A stretch of DNA of 64,000 nt from Terebella lapidaria. Its lineage: Eukaryota > Annelida > Polychaeta > Terebellida > Terebellidae. The notes beneath the pieces were generated by a model. It was given only the letters and a program-made list of their open reading frames with translations, searched no databases and had not been told where the DNA came from. Of the stretch, positions 26,701 through 38,679 are shown piece after piece. Position numbers and translations under genes: made by a program. Numbering within the stretch: position 1 is the stretch's first letter; each line of letters opens with the position of its first letter. The DNA lies in NCBI GenBank assembly GCA_949152475.1, contig OX424561.1, forward strand, positions 2,976,001 to 3,040,000, written 5' to 3'.

Positions 26701-29700
26701 TGCGTCACATCCGGGTTGAATGGTAAATAAACAAAATTTCGAAACATGCGTATTTTCGAACTGTGGTTATTTGTGTCAATAAAACAGAAAAAAATCCACG
26801 TTTTTGTATTTGTTTGGAAAACACACAAGACAACTACGTGATTCATGGGTGTTTTGATGTGAATAATGCTGGAAAAATTGTGAGTTTGACCAAAAATCGC
26901 ATATGGTGTCTGTTCTACACATTTTTTTCTCACCGGCAAATTCTAGTGCGGTTCATCTTTCAGTCCATAGTTCGAAAACGAATCACACAACATATGTCTT
27001 AAACTTGATAGAAAATATCCCAGAGAGTACGGCTTTCCTATGATATATTACACTAATGGATCAGGAAATTTTAACATGCACTAAAACGATGATATTTGGA
27101 CGATGATCTTGAAATTTCGTCTAAACAGAAATTATTTACTACTGTGACACCTTAATTAGCTCAGCTATTGTCTAATAATCGGGAAAATACCAGCCTTACA
27201 AACCTCCTGGATGATATATCGGATTTATTTTTGTAAAATATGTTTAATTGCTCAGATAAAAATGCTCATTTGAATATAGGTTATGTGTTTGGATTTTTTT
27301 ATATTGACCATTTCAATACATGTGTCAGTTTTTGCGTGATTCTCGTCAAAATGTAGCGTCAGAATGTGATTTTGTAGTTAATCTTTCCCCTCTGCACCAA
27401 ATTTTGTTGTATACTAAGTGAAATGTGTCATGTTTTATTCATTTGCATTAACAGCTGGGCAAAATAATGAAAAAAATAAGTTCATTATCTACAAGTTAAT
27501 TACTCATTAAGGTATCACAGTAGTAATTGCGTCACATCCGGGTTGAATGGTAAATAAACAAAATTTCGAAACATGCGTATTTTCGAACTGTGGTTATTTG
27601 TGTCAATAAAACAGAAAAAAATCCACGTTTTTGTATTTGTTTGGAAAACACACAAGACAACTACGTGATTCATGGGTGTTTTGATGTGAATAATGCTGGA
27701 AAAATTGTGAGTTTGACCAAAAATCGCATATGGTGTCTGTTCTACACATTTTTTTCTCACCGGCAAATTCTAGTGCGGTTCATCTTTCAGTCCATAGTTC
27801 GAAAACGAATCACACAACATATGTCTTAAACTTGATAGAAAATATCCCAGAGAGTACGGCTTTCCTATGATATATTACACTAATGGATCAGGAAATTTTA
27901 ACATGCACTAAAACGATGATATTTGGACGATGATCTTGAAATTTCGTCTAAACAGAAATTATTTACTACTGTGACACCTTAATTAGCTCAGCTATTGTCT
28001 AATAATCGGGAAAATACCAGCCTTACAAACCTCCTGGATGATATATCGGATTTATTTTTGTAAAATATGTTTAATTGCTCAGATAAAAATGCTCATTTGA
28101 ATATAGGTTATGTGTTTGGATTTTTTTATATTGACCATTTCAATACATGTGTCAGTTTTTGCGTGATTCTCGTCAAAATGTAGCGTCAGAATGTGATTTT
28201 GTAGTTAATCTTTCCCCTCTGCACCAAATTTTGTTGTATACTAAGTGAAATGTGTCATGTTTTATTCATTTGCATTAACAGCTGGGCAAAATAATGAAAA
28301 AAATAAGTTCATTATCTACAAGTTAATTACTCATTAAGGTATCACAGTAGTAATTGCGTCACATCCGGGTTGAATGGTAAATAAACAAAATTTCGAAACA
28401 TGCGTATTTTCGAACTGTGGTTATTTGTGTCAATAAAACAGAAAAAAATCCACGTTTTTGTATTTGTTTGGAAAACACACAAGACAACTACGTGATTCAT
28501 GGGTGTTTTGATGTGAATAATGCTGGAAAAATTGTGAGTTTGACCAAAAATCGCATATGGTGTCTGTTCTACACATTTTTTTCTCACCGGCAAATTCTAG
28601 TGCGGTTCATCTTTCAGTCCATAGTTCGAAAACGAATCACACAACATATGTCTTAAACTTGATAGAAAATATCCCAGAGAGTACGGCTTTCCTATGATAT
28701 ATTACACTAATGGATCAGGAAATTTTAACATGCACTAAAACGATGATATTTGGACGATGATCTTGAAATTTCGTCTAAACAGAAATTATTTACTACTGTG
28801 ACACCTTAATTAGCTCAGCTATTGTCTAATAATCGGGAAAATACCAGCCTTACAAACCTCCTGGATGATATATCGGATTTATTTTTGTAAAATATGTTTA
28901 ATTGCTCAGATAAAAATGCTCATTTGAATATAGGTTATGTGTTTGGATTTTTTTATATTGACCATTTCAATACATGTGTCAGTTTTTGCGTGATTCTCGT
29001 CAAAATGTAGCGTCAGAATGTGATTTTGTAGTTAATCTTTCCCCTCTGCACCAAATTTTGTTGTATACTAAGTGAAATGTGTCATGTTTTATTCATTTGC
29101 ATTAACAGCTGGGCAAAATAATGAAAAAAATAAGTTCATTATCTACAAGTTAATTACTCATTAAGGTATCACAGTAGTAATTGCGTCACATCCGGGTTGA
29201 ATGGTAAATAAACAAAATTTCGAAACATGCGTATTTTCGAACTGTGGTTATTTGTGTCAATAAAACAGAAAAAAATCCACGTTTTTGTATTTGTTTGGAA
29301 AACACACAAGACAACTACGTGATTCATGGGTGTTTTGATGTGAATAATGCTGGAAAAATTGTGAGTTTGACCAAAAATCGCATATGGTGTCTGTTCTACA
29401 CATTTTTTTCTCACCGGCAAATTCTAGTGCGGTTCATCTTTCAGTCCATAGTTCGAAAACGAATCACACAACATATGTCTTAAACTTGATAGAAAATATC
29501 CCAGAGAGTACGGCTTTCCTATGATATATTACACTAATGGATCAGGAAATTTTAACATGCACTAAAACGATGATATTTGGACGATGATCTTGAAATTTCG
29601 TCTAAACAGAAATTATTTACTACTGTGACACCTTAATTAGCTCAGCTATTGTCTAATAATCGGGAAAATACCAGCCTTACAAACCTCCTGGATGATATAT

Positions 29701-32457
29701 CGGATTTATTTTTGTAAAATATGTTTAATTGCTCAGATAAAAATGCTCATTTGAATATAGGTTATGTGTTTGGATTTTTTTATATTGACCATTTCAATAC
29801 ATGTGTCAGTTTTTGCGTGATTCTCGTCAAAATGTAGCGTCAGAATGTGATTTTGTAGTTAATCTTTCCCCTCTGCACCAAATTTTGTTGTATACTAAGT
29901 GAAATGTGTCATGTTTTATTCATTTGCATTAACAGCTGGGCAAAATAATGAAAAAAATAAGTTCATTATCTACAAGTTAATTACTCATTAAGGTATCACA
30001 GTAGTAATTGCGTCACATCCGGGTTGAATGGTAAATAAACAAAATTTCGAAACATGCGTATTTTCGAACTGTGGTTATTTGTGTCAATAAAACAGAAAAA
30101 AATCCACGTTTTTGTATTTGTTTGGAAAACACACAAGACAACTACGTGATTCATGGGTGTTTTGATGTGAATAATGCTGGAAAAATTGTGAGTTTGACCA
30201 AAAATCGCATATGGTGTCTGTTCTACACATTTTTTTCTCACCGGCAAATTCTAGTGCGGTTCATCTTTCAGTCCATAGTTCGAAAACGAATCACACAACA
30301 TATGTCTTAAACTTGATAGAAAATATCCCAGAGAGTACGGCTTTCCTATGATATATTACACTAATGGATCAGGAAATTTTAACATGCACTAAAACGATGA
30401 TATTTGGACGATGATCTTGAAATTTCGTCTAAACAGAAATTATTTACTACTGTGACACCTTAATTAGCTCAGCTATTGTCTAATAATCGGGAAAATACCA
30501 GCCTTACAAACCTCCTGGATGATATATCGGATTTATTTTTGTAAAATATGTTTAATTGCTCAGATAAAAATGCTCATTTGAATATAGGTTATGTGTTTGG
30601 ATTTTTTTATATTGACCATTTCAATACATGTGTCAGTTTTTGCGTGATTCTCGTCAAAATGTAGCGTCAGAATGTGATTTTGTAGTTAATCTTTCCCCTC
30701 TGCACCAAATTTTGTTGTATACTAAGTGAAATGTGTCATGTTTTATTCATTTGCATTAACAGCTGGGCAAAATAATGAAAAAAATAAGTTCATTATCTAC
30801 AAGTTAATTACTCATTAAGGTATCACAGTAGTAATTGCGTCACATCCGGGTTGAATGGTAAATAAACAAAATTTCGAAACATGCGTATTTTCGAACTGTG
30901 GTTATTTGTGTCAATAAAACAGAAAAAAATCCACGTTTTTGTATTTGTTTGGAAAACACACAAGACAACTACGTGATTCATGGGTGTTTTGATGTGAATA
31001 ATGCTGGAAAAATTGTGAGTTTGACCAAAAATCGCATATGGTGTCTGTTCTACACATTTTTTTCTCACCGGCAAATTCTAGTGCGGTTCATCTTTCAGTC
31101 CATAGTTCGAAAACGAATCACACAACATATGTCTTAAACTTGATAGAAAATATCCCAGAGAGTACGGCTTTCCTATGATATATTACACTAATGGATCAGG
31201 AAATTTTAACATGCACTAAAACGATGATATTTGGACGATGATCTTGAAATTTCGTCTAAACAGAAATTATTTACTACTGTGACACCTTAATTAGCTCAGC
31301 TATTGTCTAATAATCGGGAAAATACCAGCCTTACAAACCTCCTGGATGATATATCGGATTTATTTTTGTAAAATATGTTTAATTGCTCAGATAAAAATGC
31401 TCATTTGAATATAGGTTATGTGTTTGGATTTTTTTATATTGACCATTTCAATACATGTGTCAGTTTTTGCGTGATTCTCGTCAAAATGTAGCGTCAGAAT
31501 GTGATTTTGTAGTTAATCTTTCCCCTCTGCACCAAATTTTGTTGTATACTAAGTGAAATGTGTCATGTTTTATTCATTTGCATTAACAGCTGGGCAAAAT
31601 AATGAAAAAAATAAGTTCATTATCTACAAGTTAATTACTCATTAAGGTATCACAGTAGTAATTGCGTCACATCCGGGTTGAATGGTAAATAAACAAAATT
31701 TCGAAACATGCGTATTTTCGAACTGTGGTTATTTGTGTCAATAAAACAGAAAAAAATCCACGTTTTTGTATTTGTTTGGAAAACACACAAGACAACTACG
31801 TGATTCATGGGTGTTTTGATGTGAATAATGCTGGAAAAATTGTGAGTTTGACCAAAAATCGCATATGGTGTCTGTTCTACACATTTTTTTCTCACCGGCA
31901 AATTCTAGTGCGGTTCATCTTTCAGTCCATAGTTCGAAAACGAATCACACAACATATGTCTTAAACTTGATAGAAAATATCCCAGAGAGTACGGCTTTCC
32001 TATGATATATTACACTAATGGATCAGGAAATTTTAACATGCACTAAAACGATGATATTTGGACGATGATCTTGAAATTTCGTCTAAACAGAAATTATTTA
32101 CTACTGTGACACCTTAATTAGCTCAGCTATTGTCTAATAATCGGGAAAATACCAGCCTTACAAACCTCCTGGATGATATATCGGATTTATTTTTGTAAAA
32201 TATGTTTAATTGCTCAGATAAAAATGCTCATTTGAATATAGGTTATGTGTTTGGATTTTTTTATATTGACCATTTCAATACATGTGTCAGTTTTTGCGTG
32301 ATTCTCGTCAAAATGTAGCGTCAGAATGTGATTTTGTAGTTAATCTTTCCCCTCTGCACCAAATTTTGTTGTATAAACTGATAAACTGACGAACCGCTCA
32401 CCCAGTACTGTAGGCCTGTTTTACATGAATGACACCCGAGGATGTGATTCTCTACAG

Positions 32458-32535
32458 GACATACTGTACTGTAGTCTGTAGGCCCACCATGTGTACCTTT
32501 TAAGTTCAAGACAAGTTGACGATCAATTTTGTGGA
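32458..32535 (+). promoter_or_regulatory. possible 5' leader with short upstream ORF
   Basis: A good acceptor (GATTCTCTACAG) ends at 32457. Between it and the main ATG at 32536 lies CCACCATG, a near-perfect Kozak start, opening a 5-codon upstream ORF at 32489-32503 (MCTF then stop). If this leader is transcribed, the upstream ORF should reduce initiation at the main start. That the leader is spliced here is inferred from the acceptor only. Confidence 0.35.
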
Positions 32536-34083
32536 ATGAATCGTTCAAAGATGCACGTTGTGAGACAGCAAGTCAAGACTAAAGGCGAGACTGAGAGACC
32601 CCTACAAGTGGCTTCCAAACTGCAGTATGCCAAACTTTCTTTGACTGAGTCTATGATGGACTTCGTGTGTGAGGGAGAAAACATCAAAAGCCCGAACTCT
32701 CCTGGTCCACAGCCCGCCAAAGGCAAAGCCGATGGGGTGTCACCCAACACGTCCAGAAGGCAAGCAACCCTACGTGCCAAAACTGGAGTTCCAATCACAA
32801 AGATTCTTCCCAATCGAGGTGGTCGCTTCAAGTTCGCGCGAATAAACACAGCCTCTGCAACAGACATGAAACACGGACCTATTCAGATATCTCCCGAGAA
32901 GATTATACTACATGGAACTGAACATGTACCTGCTGAACCTACCGCAAAATCTTCTGAAGTTCAGGACAAGTATCATCAAGACATGGAGGTCATAAAACTG
33001 TTGACTCCGGGGAAGAAGCGATGTGAGTGGGTAAAAAGTACAGAGAAACCTTTGGTCACCCTCAAAACATCTCCATCAGGGAATAACATCAAGTTTTCCT
33101 GCACAATTGACAAGAGAGTCTTCAACAAAGGGGCCTCAGTGGCCTTTCAGCTAAAGAACAGCATGGCTGTCAACCAGCACAACACATCACCTCCTATCAA
33201 CATAGGAATCTCTGGGCTGACTCCTACCCCCAAGTGTTCACCTGAACCCAAAAGAACTCAGTCATACCGAGTGGGAAATACCATAGATCACACAGGAGAT
33301 GCTAACATCACTGAATACCAGAATGCCATACAGGCAGAACACATCCCACAGCCAACCCGACAGCTACCTATCCTCAAACAGCTTCGGGAGCATAGCTCGG
33401 GATACTCGTCTCTGCTATCGACTGCCAGCTCATCCAATAGCAGCTGTCTGTCACAAGAGAACCTGCTCCTCTACGCGAAACAGAACAGCCTCCAACAGTC
33501 CGACCGCAAACTGCTCATAGACACGTGGGTTATGGAAGTCAACGAGGCCCAGGACATGAGCAAGCTGCTGCGTGGTAGGGAACGAGCACCAGTGCCAGGG
33601 AAGTTTGCTAACTTCAGACGAGTGGATCCCGCCAGTAAACCGGAGCAGGTCATGCCAAGCAAATCTCCACAGAAGAACCTGTCTACAAAACCAGTGAACG
33701 GCTCGAAGGGCGTCAGTACCACGATCCCAGATCCCACCCTCTTCAGCACCTACGTGGACAACCTGCGTGGCAACAAGCGGACCTCTCTGTTGGAACAAGC
33801 GGAGGGTGAGGGCGAACACAAAGTCAAGGTGTTGGCGGTAACGACAAATGCAAAAAGCAAACCAAAATCCAACCAGAAGAAACTGGCAGCCTCAGCGTCC
33901 ACAGGACAAAGATTTACCCGGACCATGGCCTCCAATAGTAATCTAGTTAAACAGCAGCAGCCCACGAGAAAACGGAAAGCTACGAATGATCGTAATTCTG
34001 ACCAGTTGCAGTATCGACACAGCCTGAACAAAGATGCTCACACGGAGGATAAACGTCCACGGGCGACACATGTCACATCATGA
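32536..34083 (+). CDS. unrecognised disordered basic protein, 515 aa
   Basis: This is a single open frame with no intron signal inside. I chose ATG 32536 because it is the first ATG in frame; the frame stays open a little upstream without another ATG. The protein is polar throughout, rich in Ser, Thr, Lys, Asn and Pro, with no membrane segment or signal peptide. A Ser-rich stretch (SSGYSSLLSTASSSNSSC) lies around residue 295-315. It is followed by a more ordered helix-like segment (LLIDTWVMEVNEAQDMSKLL). The C-terminus is strongly basic (TRKRKATNDR, DKRPRATHV) and could be a nuclear localisation signal. I recognise no family. It could also be the last exon of a longer gene, with upstream exons beyond the satellite. 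Confidence 0.65.
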   Translation: MNRSKMHVVRQQVKTKGETERPLQVASKLQYAKLSLTESMMDFVCEGENIKSPNSPGPQPAKGKADGVSPNTSRRQATLRAKTGVPITKILPNRGGRFKFARINTASATDMKHGPIQISPEKIILHGTEHVPAEPTAKSSEVQDKYHQDMEVIKLLTPGKKRCEWVKSTEKPLVTLKTSPSGNNIKFSCTIDKRVFNKGASVAFQLKNSMAVNQHNTSPPINIGISGLTPTPKCSPEPKRTQSYRVGNTIDHTGDANITEYQNAIQAEHIPQPTRQLPILKQLREHSSGYSSLLSTASSSNSSCLSQENLLLYAKQNSLQQSDRKLLIDTWVMEVNEAQDMSKLLRGRERAPVPGKFANFRRVDPASKPEQVMPSKSPQKNLSTKPVNGSKGVSTTIPDPTLFSTYVDNLRGNKRTSLLEQAEGEGEHKVKVLAVTTNAKSKPKSNQKKLAASASTGQRFTRTMASNSNLVKQQQPTRKRKATNDRNSDQLQYRHSLNKDAHTEDKRPRATHVTS

Positions 34084-34604
34084 CTGTGTAAAACTGTTTT
34101 TCCCTAGGATAGTCTGTGATGACAACTCAGTATTACCATGTTACTCTGTGTTACATTTTTACAAACGTCCATAGTTAAGTTACTTTTACCAAATAATTTG
34201 TGATATCTAAAACACATGTTCATTATTCTAACATATTGCAGTAAGATATATATATATTATGAATTTACTCATTCTTTGATTTTAATTTTAATTCCTTGTA
34301 AAGTATTTGCTACATGCATGTAAACACTCCTGCATGTGATCTTACATTTTTTTGTTATTCACATGTTCGTGGGCATTGATAATTCGATAGTGTGTTAATC
34401 ATTTATAAGTTTGTATCAATCAAATACATATGTTCCCTGACAGCAAGATTCCGACATGAATCACACAATATCAAATTTACATCATGTATTACATGTACAT
34501 GTGGTGAAATTAATACAGTGATGAAAAATTTTCAATCAGACAGTGACAGTGTTGTACTTGTACATTTAGAATACTTATTACACTTATGTATAATCCTCTC
34601 ATCA
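34084..34604. other. 3' flank of the 515-aa gene
   Basis: AT-rich sequence, probably 3' UTR then spacer. I find no AATAAA close to the stop and no other gene. Confidence 0.4.
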
Positions 34605-34795
34605 GTGGTCCCTCTCAGATAAGACTTCCCCCCCCCCCCCCCCCACCCCGATCTATAGACTTCACCCTCTGTAAAGACTTTTCCTCATGGCTTTAACATA
34701 TAAATGAACCCTTCTGATAGGGCTCCCCCGTAGATGAGACCTCCATTTTTATTTTGTAGCAGAAGGGTAGATCTTATCTGAGGGGGACCACTGTA
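34605..34795. repeat. inverted-repeat element with C-tract
   Basis: AGTGGTCCCTCTCAGATAAG near 34605 is the reverse complement, with few mismatches, of CTTATCTGAGGGGGACCACT near 34775-34795. The interior holds loosely repeated pyrimidine-rich phrases. A run of 17 C at 34628-34644 sits just inside the left arm. It looks like a short foldback MITE; no transposase is present. Confidence 0.6.
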
Positions 34796-34858
34796 TCTCC
34801 CTGACAGAAGAGAGATATTCAAGAACAGTATGAAAATTGAATACATGTATAAATGATT

Positions 34859-35683
34859 TTAAAGGGGCACTATATGGGATTTTGTTTTCAGGGGATTTCC
34901 AACATTTGTTGGTCGATGCTTCAGGACTGTTCAATTTATAGCACAAAACGTCAGATTAGGTTTTTCGACCCAGGATCTCTGTCGAGCCACTGCTAAGATC
35001 AGCCTGGTCATGAGCCAGCTCGGCTCGGCAGAGATCCTGGGTAAAAAAAAACTGACATTTTGTCCCATAGATAGAACAGTCATGAAGCGTCGGCCGAAAA
35101 ATCTTGAAAATCCCCTGAAAACAGAATCCTATATACTGTAAACCCCTTCAATTTCGCGGCCGTTTTATTTCGCGTTTTCGTGATTTGGACATATTCGCGG
35201 CCGTTTAATTTCGCGTTTTCTGTAACATGCATATTACTGGTAACGCATTACAGAGGTATTTACTAATAACATATACTCACTATGCAACCCAACAATTGGT
35301 AAAAATACTGACAAGGACACATACATTTATTATACATATTATACCTTTATTTCCTGGCTTAGTAAACATGAATTAAATACAGTCACAGTACAAAATTAAC
35401 TACGTACATGTAAACTTGGAATTGGTTACTGGTTTTGTTATGTTAAATGTACAACATTATTTGTTCTTCTGTTCTATATCAAACACATTGCAAAGTCAAT
35501 TTCCGAATCAGCAGCAGATTCAATCACATTAACCATGCTCAATATTAAATATATTCGCGAATCAAAATGCGGTTGACCAAAAAAATTCGCGTCCAGAAAT
35601 TTTCGCATTTTTAATGAAAACGCGAAAATCGCGAATATTAATGGCCGCGAAAAATTAAGGCATTTACAGTAGTGCCCCTTTAA
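34859..35683. mobile_element. foldback MITE (TTAA flanks), interrupted by another MITE
   Basis: The left end TTAAAGGGGCACTATATGGG matches the reverse complement of the right end (TGCCCCTTTAA at 35673-35683, plus sequence left of the insertion at 35134). The arms continue inward as a long imperfect inverted repeat: the AGATCCTGGGT/ACCCAGGATCTC pair near 34980 and 35030. Outer TTAA on both sides fits a TTAA target. Removing 35136-35669 and one TA makes the right arm continuous with only about one mismatch to the left arm in the terminal 20 bp. Confidence 0.75.
35136..35669. mobile_element. 534-bp MITE with TA duplication, nested in the foldback MITE
   Basis: It begins CTGTAAACCCCTTCAATTTC and ends with the near reverse complement, AATTAAGGCATTTACAG. 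Flanking TA at 35134-35135 and 35670-35671 is the target duplication, as in the Tc1/mariner superfamily. Both ends carry CpG-rich phrases (TTTCGCGGCCGTT on the left, AATGGCCGCGAAA on the right). There is no coding capacity. Confidence 0.75.
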
Positions 35684-35919
35684 CTTTTCACTGTACACAA
35701 TAGCCCCTGGTGGACCCAGGATGGCAATTCATCGAACTTGAATATCTCTCTGTATGTTTCATATTCAAGATTAATACTTTGAAGGTTATCACAACAATCA
35801 TTAGATCCAGGATATGTTGATTTTACTAGTACTTATTGCACGGAAGTTGATGTTTCGTCATTGAAGGCACCAATTATTATCCCTGTAATGATGTACAAAC
35901 ACCCTGAAGTTGTACTATA
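35684..35919. other. 3' flank of gephyrin
   Basis: Short stretch downstream of the gephyrin stop on the minus strand. No canonical AATAAA or ATTAAA is seen on that strand here, so the transcript end is not placed. Confidence 0.4.
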
Positions 35920-38679
35920 CTACAACATGCCAATGACCATGGCATCGACCAGCGATCCGCCATCCAAGGACTGGAGCTCTTCAGTGCGTGGAGGTAGAAG
36001 CAGCAGAGCGTTGGCCGCTCGCAGACTCAGCAGTCGACTGGAGATCTGGTTGCCTGTGCTCACAGCTTCCGGGATTGCTTCTCCAGGCGGCCAGTAGAGG
36101 GTGCAGCGGTGGTACTCCGGTCGAGGGTCCAGGTTGACTGACGTCAACAGCTGGAAACATAAAACATTTTCCCATTCTTTGCATATGTTCTCCTCATGAC
36201 GTATTTTAGGCCTCCGGTCCATATAGGAGAGTCCATTCTTAAATAGCATCTGAATGCAGGAGCTTCATGTTCACCAAATGACATGGATATTAGTGTGGGG
36301 AGGTATTAGTTGGTGCGATATCTCGTATGATCTGATTATCCGAATACAACTATTGACCTTAGCTTTGACCAGTGTGCGTTGTGGGGCTGGCTCTCCTGAA
36401 ATCTTTCGCAGTGCTGGAATCACGTAGAGGTTAGAGGTCACAGCTGCCGACACTGGGTTACCCGGGAGACCGAAAAACAACTTCTTCTTGCCCTCAAACA
36501 TCATAGTCGCAAAAGTTGTTGGCTTTCTGTTAGCAAACAAAAAATAAGTCATTTGATGTAATTGCAATACAGAAAGAACATTGACACATCACCTAGCAGA
36601 ACATTATGACAGTGCTGCAGCAAACACTGATCTATGTATTTCAATATGGTCATACTTACCCTGGTTTCATAAAAACCCTGGCAAAGTGAACTTTGGCATC
36701 CAAATCAACACACAGGACATCTTTAATCAGGTCCTGAAAAGAAATAATACTTTATTCTACTCTCACTTGCCAATCTCAAAGTAAGGATCTATATTACAAT
36801 GAATATCAATCGGCTTCAACCTTTTCCCCCATGGACACGCCCCCAGAGGTGACAATAACATCCACTTTAGAGAGAGCAGTCTTCACTTGTTCAAGCAGAG
36901 CTTGGGCCCTGAAAAGATACTTCTACTGGTGTCATGACTGGAGAAGAAGTATAACATAATACAATTGCTAATCAATTCCAGATCAGTGGTTTTATGTGTG
37001 CCCCTTTCATGTCTGGAGAGGGATTGGAATCATTCTTCGATTTAATCATAATCTGAATCACGTGTGCAGAGTTCAGGAAATTCAGGAGTTCAGAGCCGGT
37101 CACAAAATGAATACTTAAATCTTTATATTCTTGATTTCAAAAGCAGCCTCCCGACAATATACTACGTACGTATCCCTGGCTATGCCCAGGTCCACAGGCG
37201 TGTAACCCTGCTCCTGTAGCACTGAGATCAGAGTCGTTCTGTTGCTGTCGCGAATCTTCCCAGGCTGCAACTCCTCATCAGGTTCTACTAGCTTCAAAGT
37301 ACAAACATTTGTTCCAAATCACACATACAGTCCGTATGACATGAAATGACGGTATCTTGTGTCTGATGGTGATGGATTTCAAGTGGCCATTATTTTCTCG
37401 AAACAGTAAGTCTTCAACATATTGGTCAGTTTTTAAGTTAACCTTCATCATACATGCTTGCTTGATGCTTGCTTGAACACATAATACATGTATATGTAAA
37501 ATCTGTAAAGCACAAGAGCTTTACCTCATTGCCTGTGGACATGACTCCCACAACGGGATGTCGGTAGCACTGTACAGACGTCACTCCGACAGTAGCCAGG
37601 AGGCCTAGCTCTGAGGGTCCAAGTCTCTGACCGGCTGACAGGATCTTCTCTCCTTGCGTGATGTCAGAACCGACTGGCCTGTCATGATATACAATAGCAA
37701 CAAGTGGTGAGTGTCTTGCCCACTACATTTCCATGTACATGTACCCATTTACACCCCTACATGTAGCATCCTCCCCCCCCCCCCCCTTCCCCACACACAC
37801 ACACCTGATATCCTGGCCGACACTGGGCTCTGTCAGCACTCGGATCTCTATCTCCGTGCGACCGTCGTCAGCCTCACGCAGTAGCTCCGTGTCCTCGACT
37901 TGTATGACAGCATCAGCTCCAGGCGGGACCGGGGCTCCTGTACTGATCCGCACACAGTGGCCGGAGGTCACCTCTCGCGCCGGCTGTAGGGAACAACACT
38001 GACATGCAATAATAATCTTGTGAAGTGTGGCTCCAAATCAATGATCTTCATCATAAATGATGTAGCAACAGGTGTATATGTTACATGATGTAACAGACAT
38101 CATTATCTGGTATTATCCGAGGGGAACTTACCACATTGCCAGCAGTGGAATCACCCAGAACCAATCGCGGACCCGATCCATCAGCGGCTGGAAAATACAA
38201 AAAAATATTGTATCGGGTACATTGCTGAAGACCAATTTTGAAATGGATCGCTTTTTCATATATCTAGGACTGGAATAACTTGTGTGGTACAGGTAATTTT
38301 GAGGAAAAAAAACTGTGAATGATTATCATTTAGTGTTCACATACCGATGATGGCGTATCCATCTTTGATAGATGCTGGGAAAGGTGGCAAATTATCTCTG
38401 GCAAACACATCCTCAGCAAGTATCTTTCCTAGCGCATCTAAAGAGAGACAAATTTTACTGAAGAAGTTGGAAGTGAAACACTTGACAATAATTGGACAGA
38501 CCTCATTCACATCTGATCTAAGAGTCACTTGTACAAGAGTCACCAACCCCGGAAGTTGACGCCCTCGACCACCCCCCTCTCGGCCTCTCGGAGGACGATG
38601 TCCGTCGCCTCCTGTACGCTGATCATCGGGTACGGAGACGACCGGTGTCGTCGAGCCACGCGACTTGTGTCCACACCGC
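35920..38679 (-). CDS. GPHN: gephyrin E-domain exons (8-17)
   Basis: The block begins with [20 protein letters not shown], the conserved start of the E domain. It then has [20 protein letters not shown] (the subdomain hinge motif), [50 protein letters not shown], the MoeA signature [22 protein letters not shown], and [12 protein letters not shown]. It ends DAMVIGML before the stop at 35920-35922. All exon phases join. The acceptor of the first exon is uncertain: CAG ending at 38680 keeps the frame open, while a nearer-consensus TTAG about 12 bp upstream would place a stop in frame. Confidence 0.92.

Larger units (their letters stand above)
1874..32375. repeat. 827-bp satellite array, 36.9 copies
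   Basis: The unit beginning GGTATCACAGTAGTAA recurs every 827 bp: 1874, 2701, 3528 and so on, up to a last start at 31646. There are 36 full units and a final partial one of 730 bp; identity with the unit is lost after 32375. The array fills 30.5 kb, nearly half the window. By eye the copies show no differences, and translated short frames are identical in every copy. The unit is AT-rich and carries no convincing coding frame. Such uniformity means very recent expansion, strong homogenisation, or an assembly that filled the region with a consensus. Confidence 0.97.

Noticed and set aside
1878-32000. Paired 79- and 83-codon frames on opposite strands in every satellite unit
   Set aside because: They recur only because the DNA unit is identical. 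They overlap on both strands, have no recognisable domain and fit chance frames in one AT-rich unit.
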